A DNA stretch of 64,000 bases from Roseburia hominis (GTDB lineage Bacteria > Bacillota > Clostridia > Lachnospirales > Lachnospiraceae): NCBI GenBank assembly GCA_021771815.1, contig JAETOE010000016.1:19887-83886 (forward strand). The letters are read 5' to 3'. Below, in pieces: positions 34,082-42,371 of the stretch. Numbering within the stretch: the first letter of the stretch is position 1; every line of letters begins with the position of its first letter. The notes beneath the pieces are model-generated. The model saw nothing but the letters and a program-made list of their open reading frames with translations. It searched no databases and was not told the origin of the DNA. The translations under genes and the position numbers were made by a program.

Positions 34082-34123
34082 GAACGAGTGTCAAGAAAAA
34101 ATACTTGACACCCGTTCTTTTTT
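34082..34123 (+). terminator. Strong terminator after the toxin–antitoxin operon
   Basis: GAACGAGTGTCAAG (34082–34095) pairs with CTTGACACCCGTTC (34104–34117), one mismatch, then six T. The right arm contains TTGACA, which could double as a −35 box for ylxM with GATAAT at 34126 (15-bp spacer, suboptimal). Confidence 0.92.
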
Positions 34124-34150
34124 ATGATAATCTACCCAAGGTGAGCATGA

Positions 34151-34495
34151 ATGGAAGAGAAGATAGAACAGGCGTATCTCTATGATTTCTACGGAGAGCT
34201 CCTTAACGAGCATCAGAGAAGAATATATGAGGATTTCGTTTTCAATGACCTCTCACTCGGAGAGATTGCGGATGAAGAGGGAATTAGCAGACAGGGCGTT
34301 CACGATATGGTGAAGCGGTGCACGCGAATGCTCGAAGGCTATGAGGAGAAGCTTCATCTGGTGGAGAAGTTCTTATCTGCCAAGAGACGGGTGGAGGAGA
34401 TTCACCGGCTTACAGAGCGCTTCCATGAAAGCCATGACGAGACGATGATACGGGAGATCGAACGGATTTCCAATCAGTTATTAGAGGAGTTATAG
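34151..34495 (+). CDS. ylxM: YlxM/p13-like DNA-binding protein
   Basis: A 114-residue helical protein with a sigma-4-like helix-turn-helix ([20 protein letters not shown]). It is always encoded directly upstream of ffh, as here, where its stop codon abuts the ffh ATG. In streptococci YlxM modulates SRP assembly. It begins [18 protein letters not shown]. No unusual features. Confidence 0.92.
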   Translation: MEEKIEQAYLYDFYGELLNEHQRRIYEDFVFNDLSLGEIADEEGISRQGVHDMVKRCTRMLEGYEEKLHLVEKFLSAKRRVEEIHRLTERFHESHDETMIREIERISNQLLEEL

Positions 34496-35851
34496 ATGGC
34501 ATTTGACAGCTTATCTGAAAAACTTCAAAACGTATTCAAGAATCTGCGGAGCAAAGGAAAGCTGACCGAGGCGGACGTTAAGACGGCGCTTAAGGAAGTA
34601 AAGCTTGCGCTGCTCGAGGCGGATGTCAACTTCAAGGTCGTCAAGCAGTTCGTAAAGGACGTTGAGGAGCGGGCAGTCGGGCAGGACGTGATGAACGGAC
34701 TGAATCCGGGACAGATGGTCATCAAGATCGTAAATGAAGAGATGGTCAGGCTCATGGGTTCCGAGACGGCGGAGATTGAGTTGCAGCCCGGTAAGGCGCT
34801 GACGGTCATTATGATGACAGGTCTGCAGGGAGCCGGTAAGACGACGACTGCGGCAAAGCTTGCCGGAAAGTTCAAGCAGAAGGGCAAGAAGGTACTGTTG
34901 GTCGCAGGTGACGTTTACCGTCCGGCAGCGATTGAACAGCTGCAGATCAACGGTGAGAGGCAGGGCGTGGAAGTATTCTCCATGGGAGATAAGAACAGTC
35001 CGGTCAACATCGCAAAAGCAGCGATCGAGCATGCGAAAAAGAACGAATTTAATATTGCAATTATCGATACCGCCGGACGTCTTCATATTGACGAGGACAT
35101 GATGGCGGAGCTGATTCAGATAAAAGAGAACGTCACGGTGCATCAGACGGTTCTGGTTGTGGATTCCATGACCGGACAGGATGCGGTAAATGTGGCAAAG
35201 ACCTTTAACGAGAATATCGGTATCGACGGAGTCATCTTAACAAAGTTAGACGGTGATACGAGAGGCGGTGCGGCGCTTTCGATTCGTGCCGTGACCGGAA
35301 AACCGATTTTTTACGCGGGCATGGGTGAGAAGCTCTCGGATTTAGAGCAGTTCTATCCCGACCGTATGGCGTCGAGAATCCTCGGTATGGGCGATGTGCT
35401 GACTCTGATCGAGAAGGCGCAGGAAGACTTTGACGAGGAAAAGGCGAAGAAACTTGAGCAGAAGATGCGCAAGAATGAATTTGACTTTGAGATGTATTTG
35501 GAGTCGATGAGCCAGATGAAGAAGATGGGCGGTCTTTCCAGCATCCTTGGCATGATGCCGGGACTCGGGATGGGCGGCGGCAAGATGCCGGACATTGACG
35601 AGGCGGCAGCGGAGAAGAGTCTTTCCCGCACAGAGGCGATTATCTACTCGATGACGCCCCAGGAGCGGCAGAATCCGGCGCTCCTAAATCCAAGCAGAAA
35701 GCGCAGGATTGCGCAGGGCGCGGGTGTGGATATCGCGGAGGTCAACCGCTTAGTAAAGCAGTTCGAGCAGATGAAGAAGATGATGAAACAGATGCCCGGT
35801 ATGATGAAGAAGGGCAGACGCGGCGGTATGTTCGGGAAGCTTCCGTTTTAA
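34496..35851 (+). CDS. ffh: Signal recognition particle protein Ffh
   Basis: A 451-residue SRP54 GTPase that binds signal peptides and 4.5S/6S RNA. The N domain spans 1–90 and the G domain about 100–295: GLQGAGKTTTAAKLA, DTAGRLHIDEDMM and TKLDGDTRGGAAL. The Met-rich M domain fills the C-terminus, with KKMMKQMPGMMKKGRRG near the end. It is part of the ylxM–ffh–rpsP–khpA–rimM–trmD–rplS cluster and partners with FtsY at 29.6 kb. Confidence 0.97.
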   Translation: MAFDSLSEKLQNVFKNLRSKGKLTEADVKTALKEVKLALLEADVNFKVVKQFVKDVEERAVGQDVMNGLNPGQMVIKIVNEEMVRLMGSETAEIELQPGKALTVIMMTGLQGAGKTTTAAKLAGKFKQKGKKVLLVAGDVYRPAAIEQLQINGERQGVEVFSMGDKNSPVNIAKAAIEHAKKNEFNIAIIDTAGRLHIDEDMMAELIQIKENVTVHQTVLVVDSMTGQDAVNVAKTFNENIGIDGVILTKLDGDTRGGAALSIRAVTGKPIFYAGMGEKLSDLEQFYPDRMASRILGMGDVLTLIEKAQEDFDEEKAKKLEQKMRKNEFDFEMYLESMSQMKKMGGLSSILGMMPGLGMGGGKMPDIDEAAAEKSLSRTEAIIYSMTPQERQNPALLNPSRKRRIAQGAGVDIAEVNRLVKQFEQMKKMMKQMPGMMKKGRRGGMFGKLPF

Positions 35852-35920
35852 TTGTTAGAAATTGCGTATTACGCATTCTAAAGGAATAGATTAGTCAGCA
35901 AATTTAAGGAGGTGAAAGTA

Positions 35921-36166
35921 ATGGCAGTAAAGATCAGATTAAGAAGAATGGGACAGAAGAAAGCTCCTTTCTATAGAATCGTAGTTGCAGATTCCAGATC
36001 CCCGAGAGATGGAAAGTGCATCGAGGAGATTGGAACTTACGATCCGACGAGAAATCCAAGCGAGTATCATGTAAATGAGGAGTTAGCTAAGAAGTGGTTA
36101 GCAAACGGAGCTCAGCCAACCGATACTGTTGCACGTATTTTCAAGAGCGCAGGCATCGAGAAATAG
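35921..36166 (+). CDS. rpsP: 30S ribosomal protein S16
   Basis: An 81-residue ribosomal protein beginning [30 protein letters not shown] lies 6 bases before ATG 35921. Standard length and sequence; it assembles early in the small subunit. Confidence 0.97.
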   Translation: MAVKIRLRRMGQKKAPFYRIVVADSRSPRDGKCIEEIGTYDPTRNPSEYHVNEELAKKWLANGAQPTDTVARIFKSAGIEK

Positions 36167-36185
36167 GATTCGTGAGGTGGATCTA

Positions 36186-36416
36186 ATGAAAGAATTAGTT
36201 GAAGTAATTGCTAAATCACTCGTCGATTCCCCGGATGAGGTCGTAGTGACCCAGACTGAAAATGAGAAAGCCATCGTAATCGAACTGCGTGTTGCGCAGT
36301 CCGATATGGGCAAGGTAATCGGCAAGCAGGGACGCATTGCCAAGGCGATTCGTTCCGTTGTGAAGGCTGCTGCCTCAAAGGAAGAAAAGAAAGTTATTGT
36401 GGAGATCGCACAGTAA
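36186..36416 (+). CDS. khpA: KH-domain RNA-binding protein KhpA
   Basis: A 76-residue single KH domain protein. The GxxG loop is in MGKVIGKQGRIAKAIR. KhpA pairs with KhpB (Jag) to bind RNA and influence cell division and elongation. ATG 36186 is 19 bp after rpsP and has GTGAGGTGG upstream. A terminator follows immediately, so rimM may have its own promoter. Confidence 0.93.
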   Translation: MKELVEVIAKSLVDSPDEVVVTQTENEKAIVIELRVAQSDMGKVIGKQGRIAKAIRSVVKAAASKEEKKVIVEIAQ

Positions 36417-36423
36417 TGCAGAA

Positions 36424-36450
36424 GGCTACCCCGGTTCGGGATAGCCTTTT
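36424..36450 (+). terminator. Terminator after khpA
   Basis: GGCTACCCCG (36424–36433) pairs with CGGGATAGCC with one mismatch around GTT, then TTTT. Confidence 0.8.
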
Positions 36451-36451
36451 C

Positions 36452-36484
36452 TTCTGCAATAGGAAATTGCGCCCTATTGCAGAA
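36452..36484. repeat. 12-bp perfect inverted repeat between khpA and rimM
   Basis: TTCTGCAATAGG (36452–36463) and CCTATTGCAGAA (36473–36484) around a 9-base loop. The core GCAATAGGAAAT recurs at 40166–40177 after the rplS terminator. The stretch 36485–36555 contains further short pairings but no gene. Confidence 0.75.
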
Positions 36485-36555
36485 AAGCACTGCGTGCACA
36501 GATGCGCACCTCGCGGAGAAGAAGTTAGCTGTAAACAGCACCGCTCGGGCGCGGG

Positions 36556-36576
36556 GAATCCGGCAGAGCCGGATTC
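36556..36576 (+). other. Strong hairpin 31 bp upstream of rimM
   Basis: GAATCCGGC-AGA-GCCGGATTC, a perfect 9-bp stem with a 3-base loop, followed by TATTCTTA rather than a clean T tract. It may be a terminator, an attenuator or the edge of the neighbouring repeat. Confidence 0.7.
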
Positions 36577-36606
36577 TATTCTTAAATATAAATATGGGAG
36601 GACTGC

Positions 36607-37128
36607 ATGGAAGATTTACTTCAGGTGGGAATTATCACGACGACGCACGGAGTGCGGGGAGAAGTCAAGGTATTTCCGACGACGGATGATCCGGCACGTT
36701 TTAAAAAGCTGAAAAATGTGCTGCTGGATACGGGAAAAGAGAAACTTTCACTTGAGATCGCAGGCGTTAAGTTCTTCAAGGATATGGTCATCTTAAAGTT
36801 CAAGGGAATCGACAACATCAATGATGTGGAGAAATACCGCAAATGCGCGCTCTATGTCACACGGGAGAACGCTGTGGCATTGGAGGAGAACGAGTATTTT
36901 ATTGCGGATCTGATTGATATGGAAGTTGTGACGGACGAGGAGGAGAACCTTGGAACGCTGGTAGATGTCATGCAGACGGGCGCAAATGACGTCTATGTCG
37001 TGAAGACGGAGAACGGCGAGGAAATACTGATTCCGGCGATCCGCGACTGCATCCGGTCGGTCGATGTGGAGAAAGGACAGATGTGCATACATCTGCTGCC
37101 GGGACTTCGGGATATGAATAAGAAGTAG
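36607..37128 (+). CDS. rimM: 16S rRNA maturation protein RimM
   Basis: A 173-residue two-domain protein (N-terminal RimM barrel and C-terminal PRC barrel). It assists maturation of the 30S head and binds S19. Diagnostic stretches are [20 protein letters not shown] and [10 protein letters not shown], and the end has [13 protein letters not shown]. It starts 46 bp before trmD, the usual partner. Length is normal. Confidence 0.95.
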   Translation: MEDLLQVGIITTTHGVRGEVKVFPTTDDPARFKKLKNVLLDTGKEKLSLEIAGVKFFKDMVILKFKGIDNINDVEKYRKCALYVTRENAVALEENEYFIADLIDMEVVTDEEENLGTLVDVMQTGANDVYVVKTENGEEILIPAIRDCIRSVDVEKGQMCIHLLPGLRDMNKK

Positions 37129-37174
37129 AGAAACGTCAAATGACGATAAAATAGTGGAAGCAGGAGGGCAGAAG

Positions 37175-38785
37175 GTGAATTTTCATATACTGACGCTTTT
37201 CCCGGATATGGTCATGCAGGGGCTTTCCCAGAGCATTATCGGACGTGCCGCAGAGCGGGGGCTGCTCTCCATAGAGGCGGTCAACATCCGTGACTATACG
37301 AAGGATAAGCACAAGAAAGTGGACGATTATCCTTATGGCGGCGGCGCGGGGATGCTGATGCAGGCACAGCCCGTCTACGACGCGTGGAAAGCGGTGGGGG
37401 ACCGCATTGCAGACAGGGCGCAGGCGATATCGCCGCAGTATGCCCCGAACGTGTGTGTGACGCCGCAGGGCGGGCAGGCGCAGGATGCGAGGAAGCAGAC
37501 AGACCAGGCAGCATTAGGGCGCATCCGCACCGTGTATGTAACGCCGCAGGGCGAGACGTTTTCTCAGCAGAAGGCAAAGGAGCTCGCGAGGGAGGAGGAC
37601 GTGATCTTCCTCTGCGGGCATTACGAGGGAATCGACGAGCGCGTGTTGGAGGAGATTGTCACGGATTATATTTCGATCGGCGACTATGTGCTGACGGGAG
37701 GGGAACTTCCGGCGATGGTCATGATCGATGCCATTTCGAGGATGGTGCCGGGGGTGCTTAACAACGGAGAGTCCGGCGAGACAGAATCCTTCGAAGGCGA
37801 TCTGCTGGAATATCCGCAGTACAGCCGCCCCGAGGAATGGCATGGAAAAAGTGTGCCAGAGGTTCTTTTGTCCGGAAACCGGCGGATGATCGACGCGTGG
37901 AGAAGGAAAGCGGCAGAAGAGCGCACGAAGGAGCGCAGACCGGATCTTTACCAGAAATATGCGCGCGGGCAGGCATGTATCGCGGCGTTAGAAAAACAGA
38001 AGCTTCTGCATATGGATATGATAGAACTGCTGAAAAGAGGGCAGGCGCGCATTCTGTTCGCGGAGGGCGCAAATATCTGTCTGCAGGATAAGGAGAGCGG
38101 TATCTATTTTCATACGGCGGAGGATGAACAGACGGGACATCAGATGCTAAAGGTGCTGGGAGAGGATGCAGCGGCGGAGGGCAGAAGCTATGTGCAGACG
38201 GCGGAAATGCCGGAGGGCGGCGTGGCAGATGACGCGGCTCAGGCAAATATAGGTGCGATTGTGCTGCATCAGGAGTTTATGATAGAACCGGTGAGGGAGC
38301 AGTTCGGTCTTACGAACACGATGCCCTGCAGCCAGGTCGTGTATACGAAGCGGGAGAAGCTTCCGATTACCGGGCTGTACCGTGCGGACGGAAGGTCCGA
38401 TGGCGAATTACCTGTCATCCGGCCGCTCGGGATGGAGCACTTAGATACGGTCGCCCTGCATTACCATGAGATCGCAGACCGCACATATGTTGCCGGGCGC
38501 ATTGCAAAGCGGGCGATGTACGGCGCGTTTCTGGGAGAAGAACTGGCGGGCTTCGTGGGAATGCACACGGAGGGAAGCATCGGGATGCTTCACATCCTGC
38601 CGGAGTATCGGGGCAGAAAGCTTGGCAAAGCGCTTGAGACTTATATGATCAACCGGTGTCTGGAACGCGGGTACACGCCGTATGGACAGGTGACAGCCGA
38701 GAACGGGACGTCAAAGAAGCTGCAGGAATCTCTCGGATTGTGCTGCTCGAAGTCGCAGGTGTACTGGTTGGAGAGAGAGCCGTAG
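37175..38785 (+). CDS. trmD: tRNA (guanine37-N1)-methyltransferase TrmD fused to a GNAT-like acetyltransferase domain
   Basis: A 536-residue protein from GTG 37175 (AGGAGGG 6 bases upstream). Residues 1–270 are TrmD: MNFHILTLFPDM, DYPYGGGAGMLMQ, LCGHYEGIDERV, IGDYVLTGGELP and the C-terminal NRRMIDAWRRK. An insertion of about 40 residues before the SAM knot carries a near-duplicate motif (NVCVTPQGG, then TVYVTPQGE). Residues about 275–536 are a second unit ending in a GNAT-like domain with HILPEYRGRKLGKAL, the acetyl-CoA loop. TrmD is normally about 240 residues. No stop or frameshift separates the parts. Confidence 0.9.
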   Translation: MNFHILTLFPDMVMQGLSQSIIGRAAERGLLSIEAVNIRDYTKDKHKKVDDYPYGGGAGMLMQAQPVYDAWKAVGDRIADRAQAISPQYAPNVCVTPQGGQAQDARKQTDQAALGRIRTVYVTPQGETFSQQKAKELAREEDVIFLCGHYEGIDERVLEEIVTDYISIGDYVLTGGELPAMVMIDAISRMVPGVLNNGESGETESFEGDLLEYPQYSRPEEWHGKSVPEVLLSGNRRMIDAWRRKAAEERTKERRPDLYQKYARGQACIAALEKQKLLHMDMIELLKRGQARILFAEGANICLQDKESGIYFHTAEDEQTGHQMLKVLGEDAAAEGRSYVQTAEMPEGGVADDAAQANIGAIVLHQEFMIEPVREQFGLTNTMPCSQVVYTKREKLPITGLYRADGRSDGELPVIRPLGMEHLDTVALHYHEIADRTYVAGRIAKRAMYGAFLGEELAGFVGMHTEGSIGMLHILPEYRGRKLGKALETYMINRCLERGYTPYGQVTAENGTSKKLQESLGLCCSKSQVYWLEREP

Positions 38786-38808
38786 GAAAATGCGGGGAGG
38801 TAGAGAAG

Positions 38809-39597
38809 ATGAAAGCATTTGTATCGTGCCTTAGCACGGATAATTATTTGAACGGGATTCTGGTGTTATATCAGAGCCTTATGGACACGAATACGAAATA
38901 TCCGTTTTATTGTCTGGTGTCCGATCAGGTCAGTGAGGAGACGAGGAACAGTCTGGAGAAAGTGGGAGTCCATGTCATTGTGCGCGAGGCAGTGTCCGTG
39001 TCTGAGATTACGAACCGACCGATGGAAGGATGGGATTATACATATTTCAAGTTCCGTCTGTTCGAACTGACCGAGTTTGAGAAGCTGGTGTATCTCGATG
39101 CGGATATGATCGTGATGCGGAATATCGACGCACTGTTTGACGAGAAGGCGATCGCAATCTGTCAGGACGGCTATCAGTTTACCGGAATCAAAGGAAAAGA
39201 AAACTGCGGATGTAATTCGGGACTGATGGTGATAGAACCGGATGCGGAATTATTTCACAAGCTTGTTGCGGAGCTTCCGGCGGCTATGGAGCGCGGACTT
39301 TCCGGGGATCAGGAGGTGCTTAATCTCTTTTTGGATGGAAATACATGGCTTCCCGCGTACTATAACATGACGCCCAACATGATCGATAAGGCGTGCTACC
39401 GCGAGAAATATTTTGATTTCCGATACAAGGATATCCGGGTCGTTCATTTTATCTGGAAGATGAAGCCGTTCTTCACCACAAAGCTTGATGCAAAGCGCGT
39501 TTTCTCCATGCTGTCGCGGCTGCATTTCTATGAGGTCAAGGTGAACCAATATTATTATAAGGAAATGAAGAAAATCATGCGCAGGCTTGAGGCGTAA
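38809..39597 (+). CDS. Glycosyltransferase family 8 protein
   Basis: A 262-residue glycogenin-like GT8 enzyme. VYLDADMIVMRNID near residue 100 supplies the DxD metal site, and DGYQFTGIKGKENCGCNSG the acceptor region (first part DGYQFTGIKGK). The C-terminus has VVHFIWKMKPF, the usual HxxGxxKPW-like segment. No signal peptide or membrane helix, so it acts in the cytoplasm with a sugar nucleotide. It starts 23 bp after trmD with GGGGAGG upstream. Acceptor unknown; a surface polysaccharide is likely. Confidence 0.85.
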   Translation: MKAFVSCLSTDNYLNGILVLYQSLMDTNTKYPFYCLVSDQVSEETRNSLEKVGVHVIVREAVSVSEITNRPMEGWDYTYFKFRLFELTEFEKLVYLDADMIVMRNIDALFDEKAIAICQDGYQFTGIKGKENCGCNSGLMVIEPDAELFHKLVAELPAAMERGLSGDQEVLNLFLDGNTWLPAYYNMTPNMIDKACYREKYFDFRYKDIRVVHFIWKMKPFFTTKLDAKRVFSMLSRLHFYEVKVNQYYYKEMKKIMRRLEA

Positions 39598-39645
39598 CCA
39601 TCGGGTGAAGCGGTGTGATACACCCGGAAAAGTTGTAGAAATCGC

Positions 39646-39674
39646 TTTACATTTAAAACAAGTTGTGGTATTAT
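39646..39674 (+). promoter_or_regulatory. rplS promoter
   Basis: TTTACA (39646–39651), 17-bp spacer, TATTAT (39669–39674), 79 bp before rplS. Confidence 0.75.
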
Positions 39675-39752
39675 ACAAAAGTTGTGAGTAAATAGATGGT
39701 CCTCTGTTACGGGAAGCGTATTAAGAACATCCAAATATCAGGAGGTCACAAA

Positions 39753-40106
39753 ATGAACGCAAGTGAAATTATTAAGAGCATTGAAGTAGAGCAGTTAAAG
39801 GCTGAGGTTCCGGAGTTCCGCGTTGGCGATACCGTGAAGGTCTACGGTAAGATCAAAGAGGGTAACCGTGAGAGAATTCAGGTATTCGAGGGAACTGTCA
39901 TCAAGAGACAGGGCGGAAGCAACCGCGAGACGTTCACCGTAAGAAAGATTTCCAACGGTGTCGGCGTAGAGAAGACCTGGCCATTGCATTCTCCGAACGT
40001 AGAGAAGGTAGAGGTTGTTCGTCAGGGTAAGGTAAGACGTGCAAAGTTATTCTACTTAAGAAACCGTGTCGGCAAGAAGGCAAAGGTAAAAGAGCTTGTA
40101 AAATAA
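39753..40106 (+). CDS. rplS: 50S ribosomal protein L19
   Basis: A 117-residue ribosomal protein beginning [16 protein letters not shown] with [20 protein letters not shown] and the C-terminal [26 protein letters not shown] lies 8 bases before ATG 39753. It has its own promoter and a terminator, so it is expressed apart from trmD and the glycosyltransferase. Confidence 0.97.
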   Translation: MNASEIIKSIEVEQLKAEVPEFRVGDTVKVYGKIKEGNRERIQVFEGTVIKRQGGSNRETFTVRKISNGVGVEKTWPLHSPNVEKVEVVRQGKVRRAKLFYLRNRVGKKAKVKELVK

Positions 40107-40120
40107 TTGCGGCGTAGGAA

Positions 40121-40163
40121 GAGCCTGACAGCATTTCATAGGGATGCTGCCGGGTTCTTTTTT
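40121..40163 (+). terminator. Terminator after rplS
   Basis: GAGCCTGACAGCAT (40121–40134) pairs with ATGCTGCCGGGTTC (40144–40157), with two G·U pairs and one mismatch, then six T. Confidence 0.9.
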
Positions 40164-40292
40164 ATGCAATAGGAAATACCGAGTCGCCGTAAAATGCAAA
40201 AGTGGTGATTCCTATGGAGCAGAAGAGTGTTGTTGCTTGTATGATATGTAAAAATATAAAATTGTAAAATATTGTAAAAATACACAAAAATT

Positions 40293-40361
40293 TTGCCAAA
40301 ATAACTATAAATATATACAATATATGGTATTGACAAAATTTTTAGGGGGGGGGGGTAAAAT
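40293..40361 (+). promoter_or_regulatory. Double promoter region with an 11-G tract, upstream of the surface protein
   Basis: The 328-bp AT-rich gap before the surface protein has two promoter-like pairs. P1: TTGCCA (40293–40298)-N17-TACAAT (40316–40321). P2: TTGACA (40330–40335) and TAAAAT (40356–40361) separated by 20 bp, of which 40345–40355 is a run of 11 G. P2 would have the ideal 17-bp spacing if the run were 8 G. The gap also contains imperfect ATAGGAA/TTCCTAT pairing near 40169–40219. Confidence 0.7.
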
Positions 40362-40434
40362 AGGATATAGATTTTCAAGGAAATGTTTGAAAATACAGAA
40401 AATTTATATCCGTGAAATGGAGGTACAAAAGTTT

Positions 40435-41181
40435 ATGAAGAAGAAACTATTAACAGCCGTATTGAGTATGGTACTGTGTCTTGGGTCTGCAATGACTGTT
40501 ATGGCAGCACCAAGCCCGACATATCAGAACACCTACCAGGCGACGACCGGTTCTGTGGAGGATTACGTTGCGACGGCATCCAGCGAAGTGAAAGCAGCAT
40601 ATGACAGCTACAAAGCTGCTGTAGCATCCGGCGATGAGCAGGCTTATAAGTCATTTATAAAAGCACAGACCGGTGTGGATGTAGCGCAGGCATCAGCTTC
40701 TAACGTTATTGATGTTGTAAGACCGGCGAACCTCACCGATGCGGCACTTGCAAATGGAGTTCTTGTTACATTTGATGCACCGGGGATTCATGGAAACAGC
40801 CAGGTTATCGTACTTCACTTAAAGAATGACGGAACATGGGAGCAGCTTTTGGCATCTGCAGCAGGTGACGGAAAGATTACAGCTACATTTACATCCTTCT
40901 CACTTGTATTTTATGCGGAAGTAGGAACAATTGCTTCCGAACATTATCATCAGTATAGTCAGTTCACGACAGCGCCTACGGCTACAACATGGGGTTACAC
41001 CACCTATTATTGCGAGTGTGGTGACACCTATTATGACAACTATGTTGCTCCGACAAGCCAGAGCGCAGCGGCAGTTACTTCTCCGAAGACTGCAGAGAAC
41101 AATATGCCAATCGTAGCTCTTTTCGCGGCAGCGGCAGCAGTCGGTGCGGCGACATGTGTAAGACGCAAAGTAAATGCGTAA
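40435..41181 (+). CDS. Secreted surface protein with C-terminal sorting-signal-like tail
   Basis: A 248-residue protein of unknown family. Residues 1–24 are a signal peptide (KKLLTAVLSMVLCLGSAMTV, cleavage near AAP). A helical region (about 30–80) and a beta-rich domain follow, with a Cys pair in TYYCECGDTYYD near 200. The C-terminus has SPKTAENN, a hydrophobic helix (MPIVALFAAAAAVGAATCV) and RRK, the layout of a sortase signal, with SPKTA in place of SPKTG. A class B sortase lies two genes on. ATG 40435 has GGAGGT upstream. The poly-G promoter suggests variable expression. Confidence 0.8.
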   Translation: MKKKLLTAVLSMVLCLGSAMTVMAAPSPTYQNTYQATTGSVEDYVATASSEVKAAYDSYKAAVASGDEQAYKSFIKAQTGVDVAQASASNVIDVVRPANLTDAALANGVLVTFDAPGIHGNSQVIVLHLKNDGTWEQLLASAAGDGKITATFTSFSLVFYAEVGTIASEHYHQYSQFTTAPTATTWGYTTYYCECGDTYYDNYVAPTSQSAAAVTSPKTAENNMPIVALFAAAAAVGAATCVRRKVNA

Positions 41182-41206
41182 GAGAGTATTTTAAGACAGA
41201 ATATGG

Positions 41207-41240
41207 ATCGCCGGACTTTTATAGCCCGGCGATTCCTTTT
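41207..41240 (+). terminator. Terminator after the surface protein gene
   Basis: ATCGCCGG (41207–41214) pairs with CCGGCGAT (41226–41233), followed by TCCTTTTT. Confidence 0.9.
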
Positions 41241-41301
41241 TGAATAAGCACAGGCAATACACTGGGAAAGCAGGGTGCCTGTGTGTTCGGGAGAGACAAA
41301 C

Positions 41302-42351
41302 GTGAGAAAAAGAGTATGCGCGTACGGGTTAAAGGACGGAAAGGGCAGGCGTACAGTTCTTAAAATGATAGCTGTCATATTGCTTCTGGTTGCAATTTTG
41401 ACGGGAGCGGTATATAGTATTTGGTGGTCGGGCAGGAGCAGTCTGCTCAAAGACAGCAACAATCCGTGGTCCGGAAGCATCAATTCGGATGCGGATGAGA
41501 TTGTGGCAGAGGAAATTGACGGTGTGACATATTATTATCAGCCTGATATCCTGAATATCCTCTGTGTCGGAATCGACAAGGAAGGGGAACTGACAGGGGT
41601 TGATTACAGCGGGAACAGCAGAGGACAGTCCGATGCGATTTTTCTCGTGTCGCTCGATTTAAAAAAGAAGGACATCCGGGTGATTACGGTACCCAGAGAT
41701 ACGGTCGTGAATCTGGAAATGTATGATGTCCTGGGAAATTATATGGGAAGGGCCGAAGGACAGATTGCGCTTCAGTATGCGTACGGAGACGGTATGCAGC
41801 AGAGCGGAGAATTGGTAACGGCGCGCGTGTCAGAGATTTTCGGAACGATACTGATCAGCGGCTACGCTGTTTTGGACCTAGAGTGTATTCAGATTCTGAA
41901 CGATATGATCGGCGGTGTGGATGTGACGATGGATCAGGATTACACGATGCTGGATGAGGCATTTGTAGAAGGAGAGACGGTGCATCTGACGGGCGAACAG
42001 ACGATGCATTTTGTGCGGAACCGTGATACGGAGATTCCGGCGAGTGCGTACACCAGACTTGACAGGCAAAGGCTTTATCTGGAAGCATTTGCAAAACAGG
42101 CAAAGCGCGCGGTGAAAGAGAATATCGGATTGCCTGTAAAGATATTGGAAGAAGTAAGGAACTATATGGTGACGGATATGAGCGCGTCACAGATACTTTA
42201 TCTGGTGACCGAAGTGGTGAATTATGATTTTTCGGGCGACGGCATGTATATACTGCAGGGCGATATTGTAGATAACAACGGATACGAATGGTTTTATCTG
42301 AATCAGGATGCGCTGAATGATTTGAAAATCCGGTTGTTTTATACGAAATAA
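41302..42351 (+). CDS. LytR-CpsA-Psr (LCP) family protein
   Basis: About 349 residues from GTG 41302 (GGGAGAG 6 bases upstream). A single membrane helix (about residues 18–36, MIAVILLLVAILTGAVYSI) anchors an extracytoplasmic LCP domain. It has SDAIFLVSLDLKKKDIRVI, VPRDTVV, LNDMIGGVDVTMD and MHFVRNRDTE with Asp/Arg residues that bind pyrophosphate. LCP enzymes attach teichoic acid or capsule polymers to peptidoglycan. It lies between the surface protein and sortase genes, so the cluster builds the cell envelope. Confidence 0.9.
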   Translation: MRKRVCAYGLKDGKGRRTVLKMIAVILLLVAILTGAVYSIWWSGRSSLLKDSNNPWSGSINSDADEIVAEEIDGVTYYYQPDILNILCVGIDKEGELTGVDYSGNSRGQSDAIFLVSLDLKKKDIRVITVPRDTVVNLEMYDVLGNYMGRAEGQIALQYAYGDGMQQSGELVTARVSEIFGTILISGYAVLDLECIQILNDMIGGVDVTMDQDYTMLDEAFVEGETVHLTGEQTMHFVRNRDTEIPASAYTRLDRQRLYLEAFAKQAKRAVKENIGLPVKILEEVRNYMVTDMSASQILYLVTEVVNYDFSGDGMYILQGDIVDNNGYEWFYLNQDALNDLKIRLFYTK

Positions 42352-42371
42352 GAGAAAATGAGAGGATACAT

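Noticed and set aside
37175..38785. trmD and an acetyltransferase as two genes
   Set aside because: There is no stop, start codon with ribosome site or frameshift between the parts, so it was kept as one fused gene.
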